This document shows, piece by piece, positions 27,145 through 34,902 of a stretch of 64,000 nucleotides of DNA. This stretch comes from Candidatus Villigracilis saccharophilus. Its GTDB lineage: Bacteria > Chloroflexota > Anaerolineae > Anaerolineales > Villigracilaceae. How positions within the stretch are numbered: the stretch's first letter is position 1; each line of letters starts with the position of its first letter. The position numbers and the translations under genes were made by a program. The notes beneath the pieces are model-generated. The model saw nothing but the letters and a program-made list of their open reading frames with translations. It was not told where the DNA came from and made no database searches. The stretch is from positions 32,257 through 96,256 of the forward strand of contig JADJNA010000052.1 of NCBI GenBank assembly GCA_016709305.1, given 5' to 3'.

Positions 27145-28401
27145 TTATCTGGTTTTTCGCGGCGCGAGTCGATTCCTGCCGTAACTCTTTGGCGTGGGAG
27201 CGGGGCGCGGCGGGCGACGCGAGTCTTCACGGGGAGCCCCTCTGCCTCTTGCACCGGAATCTGTTTTTGGCGGGGCGGGAGCCGTATAGTCGAAGTCTTC
27301 CAGCGTCTCTCGTTTGAGCGGACTTCCCATGATGCGTTCCAAAATTCGTATCATGTCGTTATCTTCGTGTGTGACCAAGGTGAACGCATCACCTGTACGT
27401 TGCGCGCGGCCCGTGCGTCCGATGCGATGAATGTATGCGTCAGCAGTGTCAGGCATATCGTAATTGATCACGTGTGAAATACTTTCAACATCCAAACCGC
27501 GCGCGGCAATATCGGTCGCGACCATGATCTGATGCGTTCCATCTTTAAAACCCTTGAGCGCAGATTGTCGTTGTCACTGTGAGCGGTCACCATGTAAGCT
27601 GGTAACTTTGTGTCCGGCGCGTTCAATTTGCTGCGCTACTTTTTGCGCGCGATATTTTGTGCGCGCAAAGATCAACACAGAGTTGGTGTCTGTTTTCTTT
27701 AGAAGCGCTAATAGTAATTGTGACTTTAAGTGCGATGGCACGGGATAGAGCGCGTGCGTCACGGTATGGGCCGGGCGACTGATACCCATCGCGATCTTTT
27801 GTGGATTCTTGAGCGTGCTGGTCGCAAGGAATTCAACTTCGCCTGGGAAGGTCGCCGAGAACAACATGGTCTGTCGGGTAGTCGGCAGAACTTTTATGAT
27901 GCGCTTTACATCGGGTAGGAAACCCATATCAAACATGCGGTCAGCTTCATCGAGTACGAGGATTTCGATTTTATCCAAACGAGCTTGACCCTGGTTGACG
28001 AGGTCTAGAAAACGACCCGGGCAGACGATCAGGATCTCCGCGCCTTCACGCAGTGCCTTGACTTGGGGTGCGGGTCCGACTCCACCGTAAATGGTTGCGC
28101 TGCGGAGCTTGGTCCCAGCTGATAGTTCCTTCACAACATCGTGGATCTGTTCAGCCAGTTCGCGTGTGGGGGTGACAATTAACGCGCGCGAAACATGGCG
28201 CGGACCTTCAAGTAGTTTGTTCAAAATAGGAAGGACGAACGCGGCGGTCTTGCCTGTGCCTGTTTGTGCGGTACCGATGATGTCACGCCCGCGGATGGCG
28301 GCTGGAATGGCGGCTTCCTGAATGGGCGTGGCTTTTTCATAGCCCGCCTTTTTGATTCCCTGCATCAGGCGGGAATCGAGACTGAATTGTTCGAAGTTCA
28401 A
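27145..28401 (-). CDS. DEAD-box RNA helicase with an internal in-frame TGA
   Basis: A RhlE/DeaD-type helicase. The N-terminal lobe (275 residues) has the Q motif region, AQTGTGKTAAF (motif I), PTRELAEQ (Ia), VLDEADRMFD (DEAD variant), SATFP (III), and HGDRSQ where motif IVa begins. The C-terminal lobe continues in the same frame with QRQSALKGF, VATDIAARGLDV (V) and HRIGRTGRAQ (VI), then an Arg/Pro-rich basic tail. The two are separated only by a TGA codon (minus strand, 27574-27576) where most relatives have a small residue. This is either a single-base error or a real nonsense mutation. Likely role: RNA unwinding in ribosome assembly or cold adaptation. Confidence 0.85.
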
Positions 28402-28581
28402 AATATTCCTTTTCTTCAGAAGTCTATCAATGTTGGGAAAGTGAGCGAATGCTCAAATAAAAACAACGCGGACTGCTGATCTAGTGAGTCAGCGGATTTT
28501 AAAATCAGGGACTCGATAATTTGGTTGTAGAGAGATTATAGCACTGAAAATTGTCTGAAATGCGTTGCGCCTGACCTTAAA

Positions 28582-29465
28582 TTAGGCAAGGTGTGATGAA
28601 ACACCTTTTTGTAGACTCATCTCAGCCTTTGTCAACAAAACCACCGCGACAAGAATTATCCCGCCGCCCAGCATGACGATCGGCAATAGTTTTTCCCCAA
28701 ACAGCCAGGCGGCAAGCAGTACTGTGACAACTGGTTCCAGCGTCGACAACATTGCCGCGTTGGTGGGGCCGATCCGTTCAAGTCCCGCTAAAAATGTGAC
28801 CACGGGGATGATGGTGGAGATAATGATGATACCCAGCATGGCCAGCCAGCCTGAACTGCTAGATGGGAATTGGACACCGTTGATGAGTGTCAATAGTCCG
28901 TACACTGCGCCTGCCGAAGCGAAGATGACAGTCGATGATTGGACTGCTGTGACATGTTTCATTACATTGGTGCCGACAATGATGTAAATGGAATAGATTA
29001 ATGCGGCTGTGATCGCCATCAGCACACCTATTAACTGCCCGCTGACAGGACCGACGGTCAGTGCCGTTCCTGTCAGGGCGAGGATTAGAGCAAGGATTTT
29101 TACTCTGGTGATCTTTTCGCGCAAAAATATGGTCGCAAGGATGGCAACAAAAATGGATACAAATATAGAAGTAGCGCCACCAAGCCAGCGGATGCATAGT
29201 TAATGGCGGTCAGATACATAAAGGATTGACCGACATATCCTAATGCACCCATGCCGACAAGCTGTCCAAGGATCTTTCCGCGCGGGAAATGCTCCTTTCG
29301 CAGAAGCAGGATCACGGTCATGAAAGAGGCGGATATCCCAAATCGCAAAAGGAGGACAGTGTATATATTCATCCCATCGTCGTAAACATAGCGCCCAAAA
29401 ATGGCGAGTGTCCCAAAGGATGCTGCGGAGATGACGATCAGCAGGATTCCGAAAATTCTTTTCAT
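28582..29465 (-). CDS. EamA/DMT-family transporter (frameshifted at 29149-29153)
   Basis: A ten-helix drug/metabolite transporter with two EamA repeats, about 294 residues. The first part (29465 to about 29154) starts FGILLIVISAASFGTLAIFG; the second reads ITRVKILALILALTGTALTV and FLAGLERIGPTNAAMLSTLE, typical of EamA. In the minus strand one T is missing from a run of five (A5 at 29149-29153 on the + strand); restoring it gives YPFFVAILATIFLREK, a normal helix end. The start overlaps the GT4 gene stop by 4 bases, so it is the last gene of that operon. Substrate unknown; export of a product of the operon is possible. Confidence 0.82.
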
Positions 29466-30508
29466 AGCATACTTTGGAGGAATTTCCGGATTTCCCCAGC
29501 TGTCTTACTCCATGAAGGCTGTTGCGTGTAACGATTTCTGGCGTTGATGGATATCTTTGTGAGCAGATTCCGATCTGATGCAAGCTGGGAGATGTGAGTT
29601 GCAAGTGATTGGTGATCGTTTGGTTTGATCAGGTATCCAGTTTTCCCGTCTTCAATGATCTCGCCCGCAGCGCCTGCTGTCGTACCGATGGCAGGGAGGC
29701 CGAATCCCATCCCTTCGAGATAAACGATGCCAAATCCTTCATAAGAGGATGGAACGATCAACATATGCGCTTGTTTTAACTTCTGAACAAGAGGTTCATT
29801 GTCGAGCGGACCATGAAGATATATTGACGAGGAAAGATTGTTTTCAGAGATGAAGGATTGAATCTTTTTTGTGTAGGCAGGTTCAGAAGTCAGCGAGCCG
29901 ATAATATTTACTACGACCTTTGATTTTTGGTTGTGGACGGCCTGAAGCAGTGTGAATAATCCCTTGCGCCCGATAATGTTTCCGAGAAAAATAATTTTTA
30001 GTGGTTCGCTCTGAGCGCGTGTTTCTATTTCTTTTTCCGAGATTGCATCACCAAATCTGTCTGTTGGCGGGTAGGCCACCATAGATGGTTTGCTGTGATT
30101 TATTAATCCATCAACCACCCCCATTGTTGTTTTGGAATTAAAAATATATCCATCCACACTTTGCAGGTATTTTTTTTCAACGATTCGGTACAGATCATTT
30201 TGCCACTTGGGTCTGAGTTCAGAACACCTTAAGTGATGTACGAGGCTGACGATGGGGCAGGGGTGTCTGCCACTATTTGCGTTGATCAGAGATGGGTGAT
30301 TGAGTTCATCCTGAATAAAAATATCAAAGTTTGATGGTAATCGAAAAGAGAGATTGTCGGCAAGGTGCGCACCATAATACCGCCAGGGGAGACTGATGAT
30401 CTCGACGGTGTCGCCCTGTACCTGTAAATATTCCACCAATTTGCGGTCGTACATATATCCGCCGCTGAGGGTGTTGATCAAACCGTAAATGATGAATCCG
30501 ATTTTCAT
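29462..30508 (-). CDS. Glycosyltransferase family 4 (GT-B fold)
   Basis: A 348-residue retaining-type glycosyltransferase. The nucleotide-sugar domain (residues ~165-330) carries IIFLGNIIGRKGLFTLLQAV and the E-x7-E motif EGFGIVYLE in SSYEGFGIVYLEGMGFGLP. The N-terminal domain opens with GFIIYGLINTLSGGYMYDRK. It overlaps the QueD-like gene upstream and the transporter downstream by 4 bases each, so it is tightly coupled to both. This context raises the possibility that the acceptor is a pterin rather than a cell-wall glycan. Confidence 0.85.
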   Translation of the reverse strand: MKIGFIIYGLINTLSGGYMYDRKLVEYLQVQGDTVEIISLPWRYYGAHLADNLSFRLPSNFDIFIQDELNHPSLINANSGRHPCPIVSLVHHLRCSELRPKWQNDLYRIVEKKYLQSVDGYIFNSKTTMGVVDGLINHSKPSMVAYPPTDRFGDAISEKEIETRAQSEPLKIIFLGNIIGRKGLFTLLQAVHNQKSKVVVNIIGSLTSEPAYTKKIQSFISENNLSSSIYLHGPLDNEPLVQKLKQAHMLIVPSSYEGFGIVYLEGMGFGLPAIGTTAGAAGEIIEDGKTGYLIKPNDHQSLATHISQLASDRNLLTKISINARNRYTQQPSWSKTAGEIRKFLQSML

Positions 30509-30900
30509 GCGCGGTTAACGCTGAAGGCTGCCCACGCGTTTTCATGTTCCCAAAGGGTCACTTTTAGCTTGGATATGTTCTTAGCGTTGATGCGTTCATT
30601 CAAGGTCGTTGCCAGGATGCGTGAGAAGTGCTCAATGGATGGATTTAAACCCGCGAATTCAGGTCTGTCATTCAACATTTGTTCGTTGTAGTGACAAACA
30701 ACCTCATCAAGATGCTTTTCCACATCAACGATATCTACAAGGTAACCGTGTTGATCAAGTTCTGCTCCCTTGAGTTGTAATTCAAGTATGTAATGATGTG
30801 AGTTGGGGAAGTTCTCTGGTCCCCAATCTCCGCCAATTAAAAAATGGCGTGCTATAAATTCGCGGCGGACAGCAAGGGTGTACATGATGGCGTGCTCCAT
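30505..30900 (-). CDS. 6-pyruvoyl-tetrahydropterin synthase / QueD-like protein
   Basis: A 131-residue T-fold protein. It has FIARHFLIG at the N-terminus, NSHHYILELQL (zinc histidines), GYLVDIVDVEKHLDEVV (core strand and helix), and WEHENAWAAF at the end. The usual catalytic cysteine of the CxxxHGH motif is absent: the corresponding segment is PENFPNSHH. It may therefore carry out a variant reaction rather than the canonical QueD or PTPS step. An alternative start at M6 (30885) is possible. It overlaps the GT4 gene by 4 bases and follows the ComB-like gene by 22 bases. Confidence 0.78.
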   Translation of the reverse strand: MEHAIMYTLAVRREFIARHFLIGGDWGPENFPNSHHYILELQLKGAELDQHGYLVDIVDVEKHLDEVVCHYNEQMLNDRPEFAGLNPSIEHFSRILATTLNERINAKNISKLKVTLWEHENAWAAFSVNRA

Positions 30901-30922
30901 TTTTAAGTGTCAGGGTCAATGG

Positions 30923-31600
30923 CTATGGCTTGACTGCCTGCATGTTGAGTATATTATTTTTTCTCGTGATCGGCATGGCAAAATCAAAGTTACTGATGCG
31001 AGTACAGTAATCCAGATCTGATTCGGGGAATTCAGGCTGATTTGGGTCGAGGTGCTGGACCGCATCCCTCGAATCGTAAACGCGTTTTACAATTGGCGCT
31101 TTTTCTGGATTTTGACCCATGAGTAATTTTTCCAAATATTCAGCGCAGGACAGATCTTCGTCGTTGTTGTAGCCGCCTGTGATTACAAAAGTTAATTCAG
31201 GAGGAGCGATCATCAAAATATAGTTGACAGTTGCGCTCGCCACCACGAGGCTGGCTGCGAGCATTATATCCGCTTTCACACAGCGGACCGCAGCTTGAGT
31301 TCCTGCACCCGTCCGTTGGATGAGGGTCAGGCCAGTAAGGTTTTCGTTGAATATCTGAGTAGGTGAATTGCCATATTCAAAACCTGCTGGCGGAAGTCCG
31401 CCAACTTCTCCCATAGCTTTTGAATTTGGGGTCTTGGTTTTCAATGTGAGAGCTTCTTCCACGCTGCTGACCAGCATAATTTGTTTTGCTCCGCGGGAAA
31501 AAGCATAAGCGGCAGTGGAGAAGGCGCGTAAAACGTCAATGACCAGAACAACACCCTGGGTAGTGTGACAGGTTTCGAGTGTGGCGTAATGAAATTTCAT
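30923..31600 (-). CDS. ComB-like 2-phosphosulfolactate phosphatase family protein
   Basis: A 225-residue ComB-family protein: VVLVIDVLRAFSTAAYAFSRGAKQI and the glycine-rich MGEVGGLPPAGFEYGNSP are its signatures, followed by TGAGTQAAV. ComB dephosphorylates 2-phosphosulfolactate in coenzyme M synthesis, but many bacteria without that pathway carry homologues of unknown role. Nothing else for coenzyme M is in this window. It is the second or third gene of the minus operon that continues with QueD-like, GT4 and EamA genes. Confidence 0.78.
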   Translation of the reverse strand: MKFHYATLETCHTTQGVVLVIDVLRAFSTAAYAFSRGAKQIMLVSSVEEALTLKTKTPNSKAMGEVGGLPPAGFEYGNSPTQIFNENLTGLTLIQRTGAGTQAAVRCVKADIMLAASLVVASATVNYILMIAPPELTFVITGGYNNDEDLSCAEYLEKLLMGQNPEKAPIVKRVYDSRDAVQHLDPNQPEFPESDLDYCTRISNFDFAMPITRKNNILNMQAVKP

Positions 31601-31602
31601 GG

Positions 31603-31758
31603 CTAATTTATTTTTTTGAGAAATACGCCGACAACAACCGCGGTGGAGGAAAGAAATAACAAGCAGATTTTAAGCCCGCCAAGAAATTTCAGCCTGGGTG
31701 GAAGAATGTTCGCAATCCCAAACAACAATAAGGTTACGTCCGTGCGAAGACTTCCCAA
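31603..31758 (-). CDS. Possible small hydrophobic membrane ORF
   Basis: A 51-residue frame starting at TTG and ending two bases before the ComB-like start. It has two hydrophobic stretches (VTLLLFGIANILPP and ICLLFLSSTAVVVGVFL) and ends LKKIN. No homologue is recognised. It may be a genuine small membrane protein, the 3' remnant of a larger membrane gene, or chance. It fills most of the 280-base gap between the dehydrogenase and the ComB-like gene. Confidence 0.3.
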   Translation of the reverse strand: MGSLRTDVTLLLFGIANILPPRLKFLGGLKICLLFLSSTAVVVGVFLKKIN

Positions 31759-31882
31759 GTCTGAGAGCCGTTGAAAATTGCTATTCGGCTTGGACGGATG
31801 TTAACGTATGCGATCAAATTAAGAGAAATCAATATATCAAGCACACCGGAAATTATAGGAAAAATGCCAGGGGAAACCACAA

Positions 31883-32902
31883 TCAGATATTTTTTCCATA
31901 TTCAAAAATAACCTGTAGCGTCTCTTGCGGATTTTCATCCAGCAGTTGATATGCTTTATCGGCTTCTTCAATTGGAAAACGATGCGTGACCCATTTTTCA
32001 GGCTTGATTCTTTCCAATGCTTTCCAGGCAACATCAAAGCGCCGCGTCTTATCCCATCTGCCTGATAATTCTGGTGAAATTGAACTGACCTGTGAGGAGA
32101 TCAATCTGATGCGTGAACGGTGGAATGTGCCGCCTAGGTCGATCTCAGCACGTTTTTCCCCATACCATGAGCCAACGATGATTCGTCCGCTGAAAGTGGT
32201 TAATTCAATGGCGTCATTTAGCGCTGCAGGTGAGCCGCTGAGTTCAAAAGTCAGGTCGAATTTTTCCTGCGTATAGACATGTGGCTCGCTTTTGAAATCA
32301 AGTATGTTGGAATCAAAGGAGGTCACACCGCTGATTTCAGAGGATGCATTTCGACGTAATTTGTAAAGATCCGCTGTCGCTAATTTCTCAAGTGGAAATT
32401 CGCTTAATAACGAAGTAGTTAATAATCCCACAATTCCCTGACCAAATATAAGCACTCTTTCGCCTAATATCGGAGCGCCGTCTTGTACCAGGTTAACAGC
32501 TGTTTCCATATTCGGTAGAAAACAAGCATTTTCATCAGATAAGGATTCAGGAATTGGAATTAAGGTTGATGGATGAATGATGAATGAAGAAGAATGCGGA
32601 TGAAAAGCAAAAACAAGCTTACCCAGCCATTTTCCATTAACCGCCTTGCCAATTTCAACTACCCGTCCCACACACGCATACCCATATGCCAGCGGATAAT
32701 TCATTTCACTGCTGACGCCATCGTGCATATCCGCGATATTGGGAAATTGTCCGCGGTAGACCAGCATCTCTGTTCCAGCGCTGATAACCGAACGCGTGGT
32801 CTCAACCAGAACGTAATCCTCTCTCAAAGAGGGTAGTGCTGCTTCGCGGACTTCAATTTTTTTAGGGGAGATGAAGTGTAGGGTGCGTGCTTTTGATGTC
32901 AT
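31883..32902 (-). CDS. Zinc-type alcohol dehydrogenase-like (MDR) oxidoreductase
   Basis: A 339-residue medium-chain dehydrogenase/reductase. The GroES-like half contains VISAGTEMLVYRGQFP and PLAYGYACVGRVVEIG; the Rossmann half has VLIFGQGIVGLL (nucleotide loop) and FELSGSPAALNDAIEL. The structural-zinc cysteine cluster of classical ADH is missing. Homologues with the SAGTEML motif are often beside QueD-like and GT genes, as here, so it may work on a pterin or sugar intermediate; this is inference. First gene of the minus-strand group. Confidence 0.78.
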   Translation of the reverse strand: MTSKARTLHFISPKKIEVREAALPSLREDYVLVETTRSVISAGTEMLVYRGQFPNIADMHDGVSSEMNYPLAYGYACVGRVVEIGKAVNGKWLGKLVFAFHPHSSSFIIHPSTLIPIPESLSDENACFLPNMETAVNLVQDGAPILGERVLIFGQGIVGLLTTSLLSEFPLEKLATADLYKLRRNASSEISGVTSFDSNILDFKSEPHVYTQEKFDLTFELSGSPAALNDAIELTTFSGRIIVGSWYGEKRAEIDLGGTFHRSRIRLISSQVSSISPELSGRWDKTRRFDVAWKALERIKPEKWVTHRFPIEEADKAYQLLDENPQETLQVIFEYGKNI

Positions 32903-33009
32903 CAGAGGTTTGGTGGGATGAGATGAATACCAGTCATGCGCGTGTGTTGTCAGTACGGAAAATGGGCGGTATGACCGTCAGCTTGAGGAAAGAGTATATG
33001 CACGGAAGT

Positions 33010-33402
33010 TTATTTTCGTGTTGCAGATGGCGGTTTGGCGGGATAGCTCGGCATATCGCGGCGGAACTCATAATTGTCCATGATCGCCTGAATAACCTTC
33101 TTTTGTTCGTCTGGAAGTGCTTTGAATTCAAATCCAATATTAAAAAAATCAGGGCTGATATCCTTTTGGCACCATACTACGCGGGCTGGAACGGTCATTC
33201 TGGCAGCTTTTACTTTGGGTAGGTCAGGCAGCTCGATTGCAAGCGTTACCTCAAAGTTGATTGTTATAGCCTTGCTTCCGATCACCATAGCACCTTTTAA
33301 ATGTAAATCAGCGAGATAACCAATCAGATAGCCGCCATACAGGTCAAATACCTGTGTATAAGAGATCAAAGTTTTGCGTGGTTCTGTTCTGCGTTCCTGC
33401 AT
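33010..33402 (-). CDS. PilZ-domain c-di-GMP binding protein
   Basis: A 130-residue single PilZ domain. The c-di-GMP binding RxxxR lies at the N-terminus (RRTEPRKTL) and the second motif is DLHLKGAMV, a variant of [D/N]xSxxG with His in place of Ser. The rest is a beta barrel ending in a Lys/Pro-rich tail. Likely a c-di-GMP adaptor for pili or surface behaviour. It is divergent from the PIG-L gene, with a short shared upstream region. Confidence 0.75.
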   Translation of the reverse strand: MQERRTEPRKTLISYTQVFDLYGGYLIGYLADLHLKGAMVIGSKAITINFEVTLAIELPDLPKVKAARMTVPARVVWCQKDISPDFFNIGFEFKALPDEQKKVIQAIMDNYEFRRDMPSYPAKPPSATRK

Positions 33403-33461
33403 GTCAATAGTTTACATCAAACCACAATGTTTTTCATTACTACTTTGTGGTAAAAATACTC

Positions 33462-34187
33462 ATGCGCTGGATCTATATTTCACCTCACCTTGACGACGCT
33501 GTGCTTTCCGCAGGCGGCCTTATCTACGAACAGGTTCACGCGGGTTTGGACGTGGAGATTTGGACTTTTATGTGCGGTTTTCCATCCACAGAAGACCTTT
33601 CGCCTTTTGCCCAGATCCTTCACCATCAGTGGGGAATAGCATCTGCAGCGGAGGTGGTAGGGGCTCGCCGCGAGGAAGATCGGAATGCCGCTAAAATCGT
33701 TGGCGCCAAAACAGTTTATTTTGATTTCCTGGATTGTATATATAGACGCGGTGGCAACGGAGATTGGCTTTATTCTCAAATTTTTGTGCCTCCACACGCT
33801 GACGATAAGGATTTGCCGGCTCAAATAGCAGAATCCATTTCCGCCCGCCTAAACCCAACCGATCAACTGGTTTGCCAGCTCGGGCTTGGCTCGCACGTTG
33901 ACCATATCCTTGTGCGCCGTGCAGTAGATTTACTCAAAGTGCCTGTTCTCTTTGATGTGGATATTCCCTATCTATTTAATTCACCCGAGGAATTAAGCTT
34001 AAAAACTGCTGGCATGATCGAAAATAATCATAAAATAACCGAAACGGGTCTCAAGCGCTGGCAGGATGCGATTTCCGCTTATCAATCCCAAATAAGTTCC
34101 CTGTTTGACAGCCAGGATGCCATGCGCGAGCAGATCAAATCCTACTGGGCTGAAAAAGGCGGTTTGTGTTTATGGGCAAGTGAATAG
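33462..34187 (+). CDS. PIG-L family deacetylase
   Basis: A 241-residue zinc-dependent N-acetylsugar deacetylase family member. The zinc motif PHLDDAVLSAGG is at residues ~8-19 and the second histidine in GSHVDHILVRR. It also has DFLDCIYRRG. I take ATG 33462 as start (the family begins right at the zinc motif) rather than GTG 33447. LmbE/PIG-L proteins deacetylate GlcNAc conjugates or similar. No signal peptide. Single gene, followed by the greA promoter region. Confidence 0.8.
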   Translation: MRWIYISPHLDDAVLSAGGLIYEQVHAGLDVEIWTFMCGFPSTEDLSPFAQILHHQWGIASAAEVVGARREEDRNAAKIVGAKTVYFDFLDCIYRRGGNGDWLYSQIFVPPHADDKDLPAQIAESISARLNPTDQLVCQLGLGSHVDHILVRRAVDLLKVPVLFDVDIPYLFNSPEELSLKTAGMIENNHKITETGLKRWQDAISAYQSQISSLFDSQDAMREQIKSYWAEKGGLCLWASE

Positions 34188-34233
34188 ATATTTGTGAGCT
34201 GTCAGAGCTCCGGAGTTCTGGAGTTTTTGGGGC

Positions 34234-34262
34234 TTGTATCTCATTTTGAATCGTGTTATATT
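34234..34262 (+). promoter_or_regulatory. Likely sigma-70 promoter of greA
   Basis: TTGTAT (34234-34239) and TATATT (34257-34262) are separated by 17 bases, giving a predicted start near 34269, about 87 bases ahead of greA. Confidence 0.55.
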
Positions 34263-34271
34263 AGCGCCACT

Positions 34272-34300
34272 TTTCCGGGTGTTACCACCGGAAACTTTTT
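34272..34300 (+). terminator. Leader terminator at the 5' end of the greA transcript
   Basis: A nine-pair stem (TTTCCGG/TG with one bulged G against CACCGGAAA), loop TTAC, followed by CTTTTT. It lies immediately after the predicted start site, so it could attenuate greA, and it also ends transcripts from the PIG-L gene. Confidence 0.55.
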
Positions 34301-34306
34301 AATCAC

Positions 34307-34331
34307 TTGCATCTCTAGTTTGGAGATGCAA
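34307..34331 (+). promoter_or_regulatory. Second hairpin in the greA leader
   Basis: Arms TTGCATCTC (34307-34315) and GAGATGCAA (34323-34331), loop of 7 bases, just ahead of the greA ribosome binding site (AGGATAATAAT ATG). May shape leader folding or readthrough past the first hairpin. Confidence 0.4.
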
Positions 34332-34355
34332 AATTCTATTTAGCAGGATAATAAT

Positions 34356-34826
34356 ATGACAACCAATTTCCTTACTAAAGAGGGTTTTCAAAAGCTTCAA
34401 GAGGAACTGGATCATTTACGCACCGCCAAACGGCTGGAAGTGGCTAATCGTCTGCACGAGGCCATGGAGGGTGGGGAATTGATCGAGAATGCCGAATACG
34501 AAGCTGCAAAGAACGAACAGGCTTTTGTTGAGGGACGTATTCAGGAACTTGATATTTTGCTTGCCACAGCAAAGATTATTGAAGACAATGGCAAACCGAA
34601 AAAGAATGATGCGATTCAGGTTGGTACCAAAGTAACCATTAAAGAGGGTAATTTCGAGCCTGAATCCTTTGTAATTGTTGGCGCGGCGGAAGCCAATCCT
34701 CGCGAGGGAAAAATTTCAAATGAGTCCCCGATCGGCAAGGCTATTCTGGGGCACAAGTTGGGCGATACTGTCAAAGTTGAGACGCCCGGCGGTACTTACA
34801 ATGTGAAGATCACCAAAGTCGGCTAA
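34356..34826 (+). CDS. greA: Transcription elongation factor GreA
   Basis: A 156-residue full-length GreA that rescues backtracked RNA polymerase by stimulating cleavage of the nascent RNA. The N-terminal coiled coil contains KLQEELDHLRTAKR and the acidic tip GELIENAEYEAAKNEQ with the conserved D/E pair, followed by the FKBP-like C-terminal domain (ISNESPIGKAILGHKLGD). AGGA lies ahead of the ATG. A strong terminator separates it from lysS. Confidence 0.95.
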   Translation: MTTNFLTKEGFQKLQEELDHLRTAKRLEVANRLHEAMEGGELIENAEYEAAKNEQAFVEGRIQELDILLATAKIIEDNGKPKKNDAIQVGTKVTIKEGNFEPESFVIVGAAEANPREGKISNESPIGKAILGHKLGDTVKVETPGGTYNVKITKVG

Positions 34827-34849
34827 ATAAATAAGGCGCGACCATTTTG

Positions 34850-34880
34850 CCCCGCGTCCATACAACGCGGGGCTTTTTTT
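34850..34880 (+). terminator. Intrinsic terminator between greA and lysS
   Basis: Arms CCCCGCGT (34850-34857) and ACGCGGGG (34865-34872) followed by CTTTTTTT. Strong GC stem and U-tract; lysS then starts 22 bases on, so it needs readthrough or a promoter overlapping this region. Confidence 0.85.
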
Positions 34881-34902
34881 AATCAAAAACAGGAAGAGTC
34901 CC

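Noticed and set aside
27574..27576. TGA read as selenocysteine
   Set aside because: The position in DEAD-box helicases is not a redox site, and no selenocysteine insertion hairpin is evident after it.
30505..30900. Queuosine pathway QueD
   Set aside because: No queC, queE or queF nearby, and the catalytic Cys motif is missing, so I keep it as QueD-like only.
34193..34230. Additional terminator after the PIG-L gene (CTCCGGAGTTCTGGAGTTTTT)
   Set aside because: Only a 4-bp stem (CTCC/GGAG) supports it; too weak compared with the stem at 34272.
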